Shown piece after piece: positions 16,684 to 25,237 of a stretch of DNA of 64,000 bases; positions within the stretch are counted from its first letter, which is position 1; each line of letters begins with the position of its first letter. A program made the position numbers and the translations under genes. The notes beneath the pieces were generated by a model, which saw only the letters and a list, made by a program, of their open reading frames with translations, searched no databases and had not been told where the DNA came from. Source of the stretch: DASUPK01 sp963815045 (GTDB taxonomy: Bacteria; Actinomycetota; Thermoleophilia; Solirubrobacterales; 70-9); the NCBI GenBank assembly GCA_963815045.1, contig CAWFET010000002.1:1302001-1366000 (forward strand), in the 5' to 3' direction.

Positions 16684-16693
16684 TCCTCAGGCC

Positions 16694-16789
16694 GGCTTCG
16701 CCATCAGGTCGCGGCCACAGGCGGCCGCCCATCACAAGTCGCTACGGGCTTCGCCCTTCGCTCCTGAGGAGAGCGGCTTGGTGGCCGCT
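16694..16789. repeat. 96-bp dispersed intergenic repeat, copy A
   Basis: Same length and about 86% identical (13 differences counted by eye) to 23651-23746. It carries a hairpin near its start (GCGGCC ... GGCCGC, 16711-16728) and one at its end (AGCGGC ... GCCGCT, 16772-16789), and GCGGCCAC near the start is the inverse of GTGGCCGC at the end. It fills the gap between the convergent DUF4239 and DivIVA-like genes. A REP-like or terminator role is plausible. Confidence 0.8.
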
Positions 16790-16792
16790 TAG

Positions 16793-17260
16793 CTAGCCGA
16801 TTTCGGAGGGCTCGCGCTCGCGGCCCTGGAGCCGGTCGCGGCCTCGCTGCACGGCCTGCAGGAACTTCTGGAGGTTGACCTCGAGCGTCGAGAGGATGTC
16901 GTCGGCGTAGTCCTCGGCGCCGAGGCGGATCTCCCGCTCGCGCTCCCGGGCCTCCTCGACGATCTCCTCGGCGGCTCGTTCGGCCTGGCGGGTGATCTCC
17001 TCGTTCGCGACGAGGCGGGCCTGCTGCTCGCGGGCCTCCTTGACGATCCGCTCGGCCTCACGCTTCGCCTCGGCGAGCATCTCCTGGCGCTCCTTGACGA
17101 TCCAGCGGGCCTGCTTGATTTCCTCAGGGATCGTGGCGCGCATCTGGTCGAGGAGGTCGTAGATCTCCTCGCGATCGACGCGCACCTGATCCGTGAGCGG
17201 CACCGGCCGCGCGTTGTGGACCAGATCGTCGAGCTTGTCGATGAGTACTAGAACGTCCAT
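16793..17260 (-). CDS. DivIVA/SepIVA-like coiled-coil protein
   Basis: Hydrophilic 155-aa protein dominated by a coiled coil (about 45-125, long runs of Glu, Arg, Lys and Ala such as AKREAERIVKEAREQQ). The N-terminal MDVLVLIDKLDDLVHNARPV and the position next to coaD match the actinobacterial septation protein SepIVA/DivIVA-like family, which organises the cell pole or septum. The resemblance of the coil to ATP synthase subunit b is a compositional effect; there is no membrane helix. In related genomes this gene lies between coaD and the DUF177-rpmF genes; here about 6.6 kb of accessory genes separate them. Confidence 0.82.
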   Translation of the reverse strand: MDVLVLIDKLDDLVHNARPVPLTDQVRVDREEIYDLLDQMRATIPEEIKQARWIVKERQEMLAEAKREAERIVKEAREQQARLVANEEITRQAERAAEEIVEEAREREREIRLGAEDYADDILSTLEVNLQKFLQAVQRGRDRLQGREREPSEIG

Positions 17261-17418
17261 TTGCAGTCGCTAAAGCTTACGCATCGGCCCAGTTGGCGCG
17301 CGACGGTTCGTCTTTCTGGGCCGGATTGCAAGCTCCTGCCCACCCCCCACGCACGGAACATCCGGCGGGGCGCTACCTGCCGAGGCCAGCCGCACGAAGA
17401 TTTGCAGCGTCGCGGCCC

Positions 17419-17919
17419 CTAGCGGGCAAGCCGTTCCGCAAGAGCCTCAGCAACCGGTGCCGGGACCAGATCGCCGATATCGCCGCCGAAGGTGGCGATC
17501 TCCTTGACCCCGGTCGAGGACAGGAAGCTGTAGTGCGCGGAGGCGAAGATGTACATCGACTCGATGTCCGCGGCGAGCTTGCGGTTGAGCTGGTTCATCT
17601 CGAACTCGTACTCGAAGTCCGAGATCGCCCGCAGACCTTTGATGATCGCGATCGCCCCGTTCTCGCGGGCGAACTCCACGAGGAGGTTGGACATGATCCC
17701 CACCTCGACGTTGCCGAGATCAGCGGTCGCGTCCTCGATGAACGCCTTCCGCTCCTCGGCGGTGAAGAGCGTCTTTTCCTTGCGAACCGGGTTGTTGACG
17801 ACGCCGACAACGACCCTGTCGAACACGTTCGAGGTCCGGCTGATCACGTCGAGGTGGCCGTTGGTCACCGGGTCGTAGCTGCCCGGGCAGATCGCGGTGC
17901 GGGGCCCCTCAGCGCTCAT
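17419..17919 (-). CDS. coaD: Phosphopantetheine adenylyltransferase
   Basis: CoaD transfers AMP to 4'-phosphopantetheine, the penultimate step of coenzyme A synthesis, 166 aa. The nucleotidyltransferase motif is PGSYDPVTNGH (T/HxGH); SSTGVKEIA (the ISSTxVR-like motif) is at the C-terminal side. The ATG at 17919 has GGGAG 6 nt upstream and is preferred over the in-frame ATG at 17931. It overlaps the 3' end of rsmD by 11 bp, so the two are coupled. The 158 bp before the DivIVA-like gene hold nothing recognised. Confidence 0.96.
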   Translation of the reverse strand: MSAEGPRTAICPGSYDPVTNGHLDVISRTSNVFDRVVVGVVNNPVRKEKTLFTAEERKAFIEDATADLGNVEVGIMSNLLVEFARENGAIAIIKGLRAISDFEYEFEMNQLNRKLAADIESMYIFASAHYSFLSSTGVKEIATFGGDIGDLVPAPVAEALAERLAR

Positions 17920-18445
17920 CGCTGCTCCCATGAACTCGGATGAGGGTGTCGCCGTAGGTCCGCTCGGTGAGCAGGGGAAGCTCGAGCTGCAGGGGATTGT
18001 CGGGGGAGGACTCGATCATCGCTCTGCCATGTTCCGCCAGGGCGCCTCGGATGAGTGGGTCGAGGTCGGCCGCCAAGCGGTCGGCGAGTCTATAGGGAGG
18101 GTCGCAGAGCACGAGATCGTAGGAGGCCTGATCGGCTCGGCGCAGGAAGCGCACCGCATCGGCCCTGACCGCCCTGGCGCGATCGGTCAACTCGAGGGCT
18201 TCGAGGTTCCGCCGTGCCGCCTGCGGATGCGTGTCGACCAGCGTGGCCTCCGCAGCACCGCGAGAAAGCGCCTCGATCGCCAGCGCGCCCGTGCCGCAGA
18301 AGAGATCGAGTACTCGGACGCCCGAGACGTCGCCGAGAATCGAGAAGACCGCCTCGCGCACCCGCTCCGTGGTCGGGCGGAGCTTGGCGCCCTTCGGAGC
18401 GTGAATGCGGCGGCCGCCGAGCTCTCCGCCGGTGATCCTCATCAT
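17909..18445 (-). CDS. rsmD: 16S rRNA (guanine966-N2)-methyltransferase RsmD
   Basis: RsmD methylates G966 of 16S rRNA, 178 aa. N-terminal MRITGGELGGRRI, then RPTTERVREAVFSIL (both family hallmarks), SAM motif VLDLFCGTGALAIEALSRG, and the catalytic VLCDPPY. Two adjacent ATG codons (18445 and 18442) could start it. It lies between recG and coaD on the same strand, the common order in actinobacteria and Firmicutes. Confidence 0.96.
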   Translation of the reverse strand: MMRITGGELGGRRIHAPKGAKLRPTTERVREAVFSILGDVSGVRVLDLFCGTGALAIEALSRGAAEATLVDTHPQAARRNLEALELTDRARAVRADAVRFLRRADQASYDLVLCDPPYRLADRLAADLDPLIRGALAEHGRAMIESSPDNPLQLELPLLTERTYGDTLIRVHGSSDER

Positions 18446-18493
18446 GAATCGGGTTGCTGCTCAGCTTCGCTTCCGCTGCACCCTCTCATATCG

Positions 18494-20689
18494 CTAAGCG
18501 GCGAGCTGCTCGATGCGCTCGTCGCCGAAGCGCCGCCGCGCCTCGTCGAGCAGCGGCCCGATGCCGGGCGCCTCCAGCGAGCCGAAGCGCTCGCGCAGCT
18601 CCAGCACGCGCCGGCGCGCCTCGAGCAGCAGCGCGGTGTCCTCGGGCAGCGAGGCCGCCCGGAACCTCGGCAACCCGTGTTGCCGGGTCCCGAGGATCTC
18701 CCCCTCGCCGCGGATCGTCAGATCGACCTCGGCGAGGGCGAAGCCATCCCCCTCCCCCGCGATCGCCTCGAGCCTCGCCTTGGCGGCCTCCGATTCCGGA
18801 TCGCCGAAGAGGATGCAGAAGGACTCGTGCTCCCCGCGGCCGACCCGGCCGCGAAGCTGGTGGAGCTGGGAGAGCCCGAATCGCTCCGCCCCCTCGACCA
18901 GCATCACCGTGGCGTTCGGGACATCGATGCCGACCTCGATCACCGTCGTGGCGACCAGGACGTGCGCCTCGCCGGAGACGAAGGCGTCCATCGCGCGGGC
19001 CTTCTGCTCTGAGGACATCTGGCCGTGGAGCAGCGCGACCTTGAAGTCGCGGAGCTCGGTGTGTGCGAGCCGCTTCGCCTCCGCCTCCGCGGCTCGGGCC
19101 TCCGTCAACTCGGATTCGTTCACCAATGGGCACACGACGTACGCCTGGCGGCCTTCCCTGAGCCGCTCCCGGATGAAGTCGTAGGCCGCGGCCCGGTGCT
19201 CCTCGTCGACGACGCGGGTTCGGATCGGCTGCCGGCCCTTCGGCAGCTCGCGCAGGGCGGTGGTGTCGAGATCGCCGTAGGCCGTCAGCGACAGCGTCCG
19301 GGGAATCGGAGTCGCGGTCATGTGCAGAACGTGGGGAAGGCGCCGACCCGGTCCCTTTGCATCGAGTGACGCGCGCTGGCGCACCCCGAAGCGATGCTGC
19401 TCGTCGACCACGGCGACGACCAGCGAGGAGAACTCGACCGTGTCCTCGATCAGGGCGTGGGTCCCGACGACGAGCTGCGGCCGTCCCGACGCCAGCGATT
19501 CGAGCAGCTCGCGGCGCTCGGCCGGCGGGGTTGCCGAGGTCAGCAGCGTGGCCGCCGCTGCCTCCGAGGCGCCCAGGGACTCGAGGGTCCGGAAGTGCTG
19601 CTCGGCGAGCGTCTCCGTGGGCGCCATCAGGGCGGCCTGGTGGCCGGCCTCGATCGCGCGCAGCATCGCGTAGAGGGCGAGCACGGTCTTGCCCGACCCC
19701 ACCTCACCCATGAGAAGACGTTGCATCGGTGTCTCCCCCTCGAGGTCCCCCCCGATCTCCTTCTGGGCGCGGCGCTGGTCCTCGGTGAGCGCGAACGGCA
19801 GCGAGTCGAGCCAGGCCGCAACGCCTTCGGCGGCGGCGGGCAGCCCGATACCCCTGGCACCCGAGACGCGCCGCCCGCGCCGCGAGACGAGGGCCGCCTG
19901 GTAGAGGAGGAGCTCCTCGAAGGCGAGCCGCTCGCGGGCGGCCTCGGCTTGGTGCTCATCCGCTGGGAAGTGCGAGGCGACGATCGCCTCCGTGACGCTC
20001 CCCATCCGCAGCTCACGTCGCAGGCGCCCGGGGACCGGCTCGACAGCGTGCCGCACCAGCGGCGTGGTCTGCCAGACCCACTCGCGCAGCTTCTGCGGCC
20101 TGATCCGCTCGCTGGCGGGATGCACGGGCACGATGCCCGTCGTGTGCAGGCCCGCGGAGTCACCGGCGCTGTCGAGGAACTCATGCTCGGAGACGTTGAA
20201 CCCGCGCTTCTCGAGCTTGCCGTGCAGCAGCAGCCGCCTCCCGGGCACCAGGCGGTCGGCCAGCCAGGCCCGGTTGAACCAGATGGCCTTCGCCTTGCCG
20301 CTCGAATCGACCACGTCGGCCTCGAGGATCGTCAGGCGGCGGCGCCGGGTCGGCCTCAGCTTGGCGCTCTTGACCTCGACCTCTACGGTCGCCTCCTCCC
20401 CCAGCCTCAGATCGCCGAGGCAGACTGGGTTCGCGCGGTCGCGGTAGCTGTGAGGGAGATGGCGGAGCAGGTCGCCGAGGCTCGAGATCCCCATCTCGGA
20501 GGCCGCCTCGGCCAGCTTCGGCCCCGCCCCCTTCAGCTTGGTGATCGGCGCGTCGAGAACCGACGGCCGCGGCATCGTCTTCAGGGGAGCGTCGAGGAGA
20601 TCCGCCGGCTTCAGGGTCTCGGCGGTCGCGAACGCACGCGGGACGTAGACGGCGTCCCCTTCGGGCTCGCGCTCGAGGGCAGCTTCCAT
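18494..20689 (-). CDS. recG: ATP-dependent DNA helicase RecG
   Basis: Branch-migration helicase that remodels stalled forks, 731 aa. Wedge/OB domain about 40-240 (LLRHLPHSYRDR, the usual opening), then superfamily-2 helicase motifs: GEVGSGKT (Walker A), DEQH (motif II), MTATPIPRTL (III), QAYVVCPLVNES, TTVIEVGIDVPNA (V), and QLRGRVGRGEHESFC (VI). An N-terminal leader of about 38 residues before MPRPSVLDAPITKLKG has no Shine-Dalgarno at either ATG (20689, 20575), so the start is uncertain. The end of the gene is 48 bp upstream of rsmD. Confidence 0.96.
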   Translation of the reverse strand: MEAALEREPEGDAVYVPRAFATAETLKPADLLDAPLKTMPRPSVLDAPITKLKGAGPKLAEAASEMGISSLGDLLRHLPHSYRDRANPVCLGDLRLGEEATVEVEVKSAKLRPTRRRRLTILEADVVDSSGKAKAIWFNRAWLADRLVPGRRLLLHGKLEKRGFNVSEHEFLDSAGDSAGLHTTGIVPVHPASERIRPQKLREWVWQTTPLVRHAVEPVPGRLRRELRMGSVTEAIVASHFPADEHQAEAARERLAFEELLLYQAALVSRRGRRVSGARGIGLPAAAEGVAAWLDSLPFALTEDQRRAQKEIGGDLEGETPMQRLLMGEVGSGKTVLALYAMLRAIEAGHQAALMAPTETLAEQHFRTLESLGASEAAAATLLTSATPPAERRELLESLASGRPQLVVGTHALIEDTVEFSSLVVAVVDEQHRFGVRQRASLDAKGPGRRLPHVLHMTATPIPRTLSLTAYGDLDTTALRELPKGRQPIRTRVVDEEHRAAAYDFIRERLREGRQAYVVCPLVNESELTEARAAEAEAKRLAHTELRDFKVALLHGQMSSEQKARAMDAFVSGEAHVLVATTVIEVGIDVPNATVMLVEGAERFGLSQLHQLRGRVGRGEHESFCILFGDPESEAAKARLEAIAGEGDGFALAEVDLTIRGEGEILGTRQHGLPRFRAASLPEDTALLLEARRRVLELRERFGSLEAPGIGPLLDEARRRFGDERIEQLAA

Positions 20690-20717
20690 CGCGGACAGAG
20701 GCTAGGCGTAACGTTGG

Positions 20718-21227
20718 ATGGGTCCTCGGAGACCACCGAACGTGAAGACGCAGAGAGCGAAAGAGAATGTCTGGGACTACCCGCGCCCGCCGCGGGTCGA
20801 GCCCGTCGACCGGCACGTCCGGATCGTCCTCGGCGGCGAGGTCATCGCCGAGAGCGACCGGGCCCTGCGCGTGCTGGAGACCGCGAGCCCTCCCACCATC
20901 TACATCCCGCGTGAGGACGTTCGGGAGGAGGTCCTGATCGATGCAGGGGACGAGGTCCACACCCACTGCGAGTGGAAGGGCGACGCCTCCTACGTGCATG
21001 CGGAGGCCGGCGGCAAGCGAGCGAACCGGGTCGCGTGGCACTACCCGGAGCCCATGGAGGGCTACGAGCAGCTCCGCGACCACCTGGCCTTCTATCCGCG
21101 GCGCGTGGATGCCGCCTACCTCGACGACGAGGAGGTCACCCCGCAGCCCGGCGCCTACTACGGCGGCTGGATCACCGAGGAGATCGAGGGCCCGTTCAAG
21201 GGTGAGCCCGGGTCCGAGGGCTGGTAG
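20718..21227 (+). CDS. DUF427 family protein
   Basis: Protein of 169 aa built from a DUF427 domain, a small beta-rich fold with tandem copies in many actinobacteria and fungi; function unknown. Visible pattern: VWDYPRPPRVEPVDRHVRIV at the front and the typical WKGDASY, VAWHYPEP and LAFYPRRVD segments. The ATG at 20718 is used here, but the GTG at 20742 has GGAG about 10 nt upstream and is an equally good candidate. It is divergent from recG and ends 4 bp before the convergent glutathione-transferase-like gene. Confidence 0.85.
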   Translation: MGPRRPPNVKTQRAKENVWDYPRPPRVEPVDRHVRIVLGGEVIAESDRALRVLETASPPTIYIPREDVREEVLIDAGDEVHTHCEWKGDASYVHAEAGGKRANRVAWHYPEPMEGYEQLRDHLAFYPRRVDAAYLDDEEVTPQPGAYYGGWITEEIEGPFKGEPGSEGW

Positions 21228-21231
21228 CCGT

Positions 21232-21993
21232 CTAGATCGCGGCCGCCGACCCGCGGTCGCGGCGCCACGTCTCCAAGATCCACTGCCTGGCCGGGTGCTC
21301 GTGCAGCGAGTCGAAGAAGTCCGACTGCGGCGGGTCCGGCAGCTCGTACTGGAACTCCGGCGGCCAGACGAGCGGGTAAAGAAGCGCGGCGGCGGCGAGG
21401 TCGGCCACGGTGAACTCCTTGCCCACGAGATAGTCACCGCCGTCGCGCTCCGCCTCGATCCGGTCGAGAGCCGCCACGAGCGTCGCTCGGCTGCGCTCCA
21501 CCGCCTCCTCGTTGAACGTGTAGCGCTTGCTCAGGTACCGCCAGATGACCGGGAACGACGCCCGTATGCCCACTCGTCCCACCGCCGCCTTGATCCGCGG
21601 CTGGTCCGTCGTCATGAACTCCAGCCCGTAGTCCATGTGGTCCCTGAGCTCCCAGAAGCCCACGCGGCGCATGTCGTGGCCGGCGTTCTCGTCGAAGAAG
21701 TCCTCCAGCTCCAGGGCGCGCCGGCGCTCATCCGGGTCTGAGGGGTAGAGGGCCGGCTCGGGCCGGCGCTCCTCCAACGCGGCGATGATCGTCGTGGAGT
21801 CCATGACTCGCCTGCCGTCGAAATCGACAACCGGCAGCGTCCTGTCGCCGCGTGACATCCAGAGCCCCAGGGGACTGCCCGGCATGATCGACCGGCGCCG
21901 GTGCTGGATGCCCTTGTAGTCCAGCGCCCAGCGAGCCTTCTCGTTGTAGTTGGAGAAGCTGTACTGCCAGAGGACGGGCAGCGCGTCGCTCAC
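21232..21993 (-). CDS. Glutathione S-transferase-like protein
   Basis: GST-fold protein of 253 aa. The N-terminal thioredoxin-like domain begins LWQYSFSNYNEKARWAL, with TLPVVDFDG (cis-Pro) and DSTTIIAALEE (the glutathione-site Ser). The C-terminal helical domain runs from about 95 to the end, with the GKEFTVADLAAAALLYPL N-capping region. Thermoleophilia usually do not make glutathione, so another thiol may be used. GTG at 21993 starts 1 nt after the stop of the DAK2 gene, so it is likely cotranslated with it. Confidence 0.85.
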   Translation of the reverse strand: MSDALPVLWQYSFSNYNEKARWALDYKGIQHRRRSIMPGSPLGLWMSRGDRTLPVVDFDGRRVMDSTTIIAALEERRPEPALYPSDPDERRRALELEDFFDENAGHDMRRVGFWELRDHMDYGLEFMTTDQPRIKAAVGRVGIRASFPVIWRYLSKRYTFNEEAVERSRATLVAALDRIEAERDGGDYLVGKEFTVADLAAAALLYPLVWPPEFQYELPDPPQSDFFDSLHEHPARQWILETWRRDRGSAAAI

Positions 21994-21994
21994 G

Positions 21995-23623
21995 TCATTC
22001 AGCCGCCAGGAGCCACCAGTAGTGCGGCTGCCCCCCGTCATGTACCTCGAGCTCGACGCCCGCAGGGGCGTGCTTCTCGAGATCGCCGAGGGGAATGGGC
22101 GGGCCGTCGCCGACGACGACGGTGAGGATCTCCGCCCCATCCGCGAGCCGCAACATTGTCTCCGACAGGGTGGTGCCGGCGCCGCCCCAGGCAACGATTT
22201 GCTCGCCGACGAAGCCGACCGCGTCGCCGGTGACGAAGCGTCCCTTGGCGTCGTCGCGGGCGGCCGGAGCAACCGAACCGGTGCGAACTCCCTCCAAAGC
22301 CGCGCTCACCCGCTCTCCGTTCTCCTCGATCGATGCCGCCGGGTCCAGCTCCACCAGGGCCGCGAGGCCCGCCTGCTGCGCCGTGCAGGAGACGACGCGG
22401 GCCTTCTTGTCAGAGAGCTCCGCGGCGCGCTCCGCGGCCATCACCACGTTCGGGTTGTTCGGAAAGACGAGGACCTCTTCGGTCGGCACCTCGTGGATCG
22501 CGGCGAGCAGGTCGTAGATCGAGGGATTGAAGGTCTCGCCCCCGTCGACGACGAAGGCGCCGAGTCCCTCATAGAGCTCCCGCATCCCGCGGCCTGCGAC
22601 AACCGCCACAGCCGTGCAGCGCCCTGCTCGGAGCCGGGCGCTGCGCTCGGCGATCTGCTCGCGCATGTCCGCGACGTCCAGCTGCTGCGTCGTGTGGCCG
22701 GCATCCTCGAAGAGAGCGACCGCCGCCTCCGGCTCGTCGGTGTGCACGTGGACCTTCAGGGTGGCCTCGTCGCCGACGACGAGGACGGAGTCGCCGAGCT
22801 CCTCCAGCAGCGGGACGAACGAGCGGCTCTCGAGGGCGGCCCCGGTGACGATGAAGTTCGTGCAGTACCGGTAGCGGCTGTCCTCGTGGTGCGGGCGCGT
22901 GTCCGCCGCGGGGGCGTAGTGGGGCACCTCCAGCGACGCATCGACGTCTCCGCGGAGGCCCGCGACGACGCCGGCGAGGATCACGACGAGACCGTGGGCA
23001 CCCGCATCGACCACCCCTGACTCGCGCAGCACCTCCAGCTGCTCCGGGGTCCGGGCGACAGCCTGCTCGCCGTCACGCACGGCGGCCTCCAGAAGCTCCG
23101 CCAGGATCGCGTCCTGCTGCGCCGGCGTGGCGTCGGCCGGAAGGCGGACCTCCTGCATGTGCGCGAGGCGGCGGGAGATCGAGTGCGCGATCTCGCGGAA
23201 GACGGTCAGCATCGTCCCCTCGGCGGGCTCCCTGACGGACTCATAGGCCGCATCCGCCGCCCGGGCGAAGGCCGCGGCGACGAGCATCGGGTCGACGAGC
23301 TCCCCCGGACGGCTCGCGAGCTCCTCCGCGGCGCCGCGGACGATCTGGCTGAGGATCACGCCGGAGTTGCCGCGGGCGCCCATCAGGGCCGCGCGGGCGA
23401 GCGCGTTGACCAGCTCGGTACGGCCGATTTCGTCCACCATCTGGCCGTCCAGCCGGTCGAGCTCATCGCTGACGGCGCGAAGCGTCAGCGCCATGTTGTC
23501 GCCGGTGTCCCCGTCGGCGACCGGGAACACGTTGAGGTCGTTGACCTCCTTGCGCCGGTCCTCGAGGTGGGCGGCGGCCGCGGAGACCACGCGCCGGAAT
23601 CGCTCTATCGAGGGATCAGCCAT
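21995..23623 (-). CDS. DAK2/DegV-type kinase (FakA-like)
   Basis: Protein of 542 aa with an N-terminal DhaL/DAK2 domain (about 5-200; EVNDLNVFPVADGDTGDNM holds the Asp cluster for Mg-ATP, and GARGNSGVILSQ follows) and a C-terminal DUF1949/DegV-like portion (YCTNFIVTG onwards). This is the architecture of FakA/YloV, the ATP-binding kinase that phosphorylates fatty acids held by a DegV-family FakB protein. No fakB is in the window. The start ATG at 23623 gives the family N-terminus. It lies between rpmB and recG as in many Gram-positives; a 96-bp repeat separates it from rpmB. Confidence 0.93.
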   Translation of the reverse strand: MADPSIERFRRVVSAAAAHLEDRRKEVNDLNVFPVADGDTGDNMALTLRAVSDELDRLDGQMVDEIGRTELVNALARAALMGARGNSGVILSQIVRGAAEELASRPGELVDPMLVAAAFARAADAAYESVREPAEGTMLTVFREIAHSISRRLAHMQEVRLPADATPAQQDAILAELLEAAVRDGEQAVARTPEQLEVLRESGVVDAGAHGLVVILAGVVAGLRGDVDASLEVPHYAPAADTRPHHEDSRYRYCTNFIVTGAALESRSFVPLLEELGDSVLVVGDEATLKVHVHTDEPEAAVALFEDAGHTTQQLDVADMREQIAERSARLRAGRCTAVAVVAGRGMRELYEGLGAFVVDGGETFNPSIYDLLAAIHEVPTEEVLVFPNNPNVVMAAERAAELSDKKARVVSCTAQQAGLAALVELDPAASIEENGERVSAALEGVRTGSVAPAARDDAKGRFVTGDAVGFVGEQIVAWGGAGTTLSETMLRLADGAEILTVVVGDGPPIPLGDLEKHAPAGVELEVHDGGQPHYWWLLAAE

Positions 23624-23650
23624 GCGGGAGGACCTTAGAACCTGCTTGAC

Positions 23651-23746
23651 GGCTTCGCCATCAGATCGCGGCCACAAGCGGCCGCCCAGCCTAAGTCGCT
23701 ACGGGCTTCGCCCTCCGCTCCAAGGTGCAGCGGCCTGGTGGCCGCT
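23651..23746. repeat. 96-bp dispersed intergenic repeat, copy B
   Basis: Second copy of the element at 16694-16789, same orientation and length. The end hairpins are retained (GCGGCC ... GGCCGC near the start; AGCGGC ... GCCGCT at 23729-23746). Most differences from copy A cluster just before the final hairpin. It occupies the space between the rpmB stop and the DAK2 start on the minus strand, where it could fold in mRNA as a processing or attenuation structure. Confidence 0.8.
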
Positions 23747-23748
23747 AC

Positions 23749-23943
23749 CTAGGCTGCCTTCGTGACCTTGTTGCTCTTCAGGCAACGCGTGCAGACATAG
23801 ACGCGCGCCGTCGCGCCCCCCGGCTCCTGGATCCGCACCTTCTGCAGGTTCGGGTTGAAGCGCCGCCGGGTGGCGACCATCGAGTGGCTCCGCGAGTTGC
23901 CGAACGCGGGGCGCTTGCCGCAGCTGTGACAGACCTTGGCCAT
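23749..23943 (-). CDS. rpmB: 50S ribosomal protein L28
   Basis: Ribosomal protein L28, 64 aa, with the N-terminus MAKVCHSCGKRPAFGN and two CxxC pairs (CHSC, CTRC), the zinc-binding form. The RRRFNPNLQKVRI core is typical. It begins the rpmB-DAK2-recG-rsmD-coaD run on the minus strand. A possible promoter lies in the 139 bp between its start and the divergent PAS-EAL gene; no convincing -35/-10 pair was found there. Confidence 0.96.
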   Translation of the reverse strand: MAKVCHSCGKRPAFGNSRSHSMVATRRRFNPNLQKVRIQEPGGATARVYVCTRCLKSNKVTKAA

Positions 23944-24082
23944 GGGACGCGTGATGGTAGCGACGTACGCAACGCAGGGACACGCGTCCAATCGGCGAAC
24001 CCAGTCACCTGCAGCCCACCTCCCGCCCAATAATTGGTAGCGAGGGATCCTTGCTGCGACGAGCGAACGCTCTTGGAGTGAG

Positions 24083-25237
24083 ATGAATCCCCGGCAAATC
24101 ACGCCGTTCCGATCTCGCGCACGGCTGACGGCCGAGGCCGAGGCTCTCCCCGGATCGATCGCGGACTACCTCGGGGACATGGTGTCCGCCCACGCCCCAG
24201 ATGGGACCTATCGCTACGTCTCGGCCGCGTCGAAGGAGCTGCTCGGCTACGAGCCGGACGAGCTGATCGGGACCTCCGCCTACGACCACTTCCACCCCGA
24301 CGATCTGGCGAAGGTGAGCGTCGTCCACCAGAGCACCCTGGACGGTGCGCCGATCACGGTGGCATACCGGCTGCGCCGCAAGGACAACGAGTACGTCTGG
24401 GTGGAGACGACCACCCGGATCATCAGGGATCAGGACACCGGCGAGGTCAGCGAGATCGTCTGCTCCACCAGGCCCCTGGGCGACCGCCGCGCCGTTGAGA
24501 AGCTGACCAGCGAGGAACACCGCGCGTCCCTTGACCGAATCCAGGCGATCCTCGAGGCCGAGGGCATCACGCCCGTCTATCAGCCGATCTACGACCTGGA
24601 GACCGGTCGCGCCGTCGCCTGCGAGGCCCTCTCCCGCTTTCCCGGGGACCCGGAGCGCGGCCCGGACCGCTGGTTCGCCGAGGCCTGGGACGTCGGCCTC
24701 GGTGTCCCCCTCGAGCTGCTGGCCGTCCGCATCGCGGCCTCAGCTCTGCCTCGGCTGCCACAGGACATCAGCCTCTGCATCAACGCATCGCCGCCCACGA
24801 TCTTCTCGGAGATGTTCCTCGATTGCCTCGGCCACGACACCGCCCGTGTCACGGTCGAGCTCACCGAGCATCTCCACGTCGACGACTACGAGGGGTTCAC
24901 CGCCAAGCTGGGGCCGCTCCGCGACGCCGGCGGAACGGTCGCCATCGACGACTTCGGTGCGGGCTATGCCAGCCTGCGGCACATCCTCAAGGTGCGCCCG
25001 GACCAGATCAAGCTGGACATCTCTCTGACGGAGCGGATCGACACCAATCCGGTCGCCCACGCACTCGCGACCTCGCTCGTGTCCTTCGCCGACGAGGTCG
25101 GTGTGAAGGTCGTCGCCGAGGGCATCGAGACCGAGGAGGAGCTCGATGCGCTTCTCGAGATCGGCTTTCGCTACGGCCAGGGCTTCTACTTCGGAGTGCC
25201 CGGCCCCCTCGACGAGGTTCTCGGGCAGCTGAGCTAG
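24083..25237 (+). CDS. PAS-EAL cyclic-di-GMP phosphodiesterase
   Basis: Soluble sensor-effector of 384 aa. PAS domain about 30-145 (GTYRYVSAASKELLGYEPDE, DHFHPDD, then the PAC-like strand VWVETTTRII). A short linker leads to the EAL domain (about 160-384). Catalytic motifs are present: EAL in CEALSRF, the Asn in CINASP, the Glu in VELTEH, IDDFGAGY (metal-binding Asp pair), IKLD (Lys) and VVAEGIE. QGFYFG replaces the usual QGYxxG. The enzyme should hydrolyse c-di-GMP under control of a PAS ligand; no GGDEF domain is nearby. GGAG 5 nt before the ATG. The gene end overlaps the convergent delta-60 gene by 4 bp. Confidence 0.93.
   Translation: MNPRQITPFRSRARLTAEAEALPGSIADYLGDMVSAHAPDGTYRYVSAASKELLGYEPDELIGTSAYDHFHPDDLAKVSVVHQSTLDGAPITVAYRLRRKDNEYVWVETTTRIIRDQDTGEVSEIVCSTRPLGDRRAVEKLTSEEHRASLDRIQAILEAEGITPVYQPIYDLETGRAVACEALSRFPGDPERGPDRWFAEAWDVGLGVPLELLAVRIAASALPRLPQDISLCINASPPTIFSEMFLDCLGHDTARVTVELTEHLHVDDYEGFTAKLGPLRDAGGTVAIDDFGAGYASLRHILKVRPDQIKLDISLTERIDTNPVAHALATSLVSFADEVGVKVVAEGIETEEELDALLEIGFRYGQGFYFGVPGPLDEVLGQLS

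Noticed and set aside
17261..17418. Small gene or RNA between coaD and the DivIVA-like gene
   Set aside because: No open frame with a start and ribosome-binding site and no strong structure was seen.
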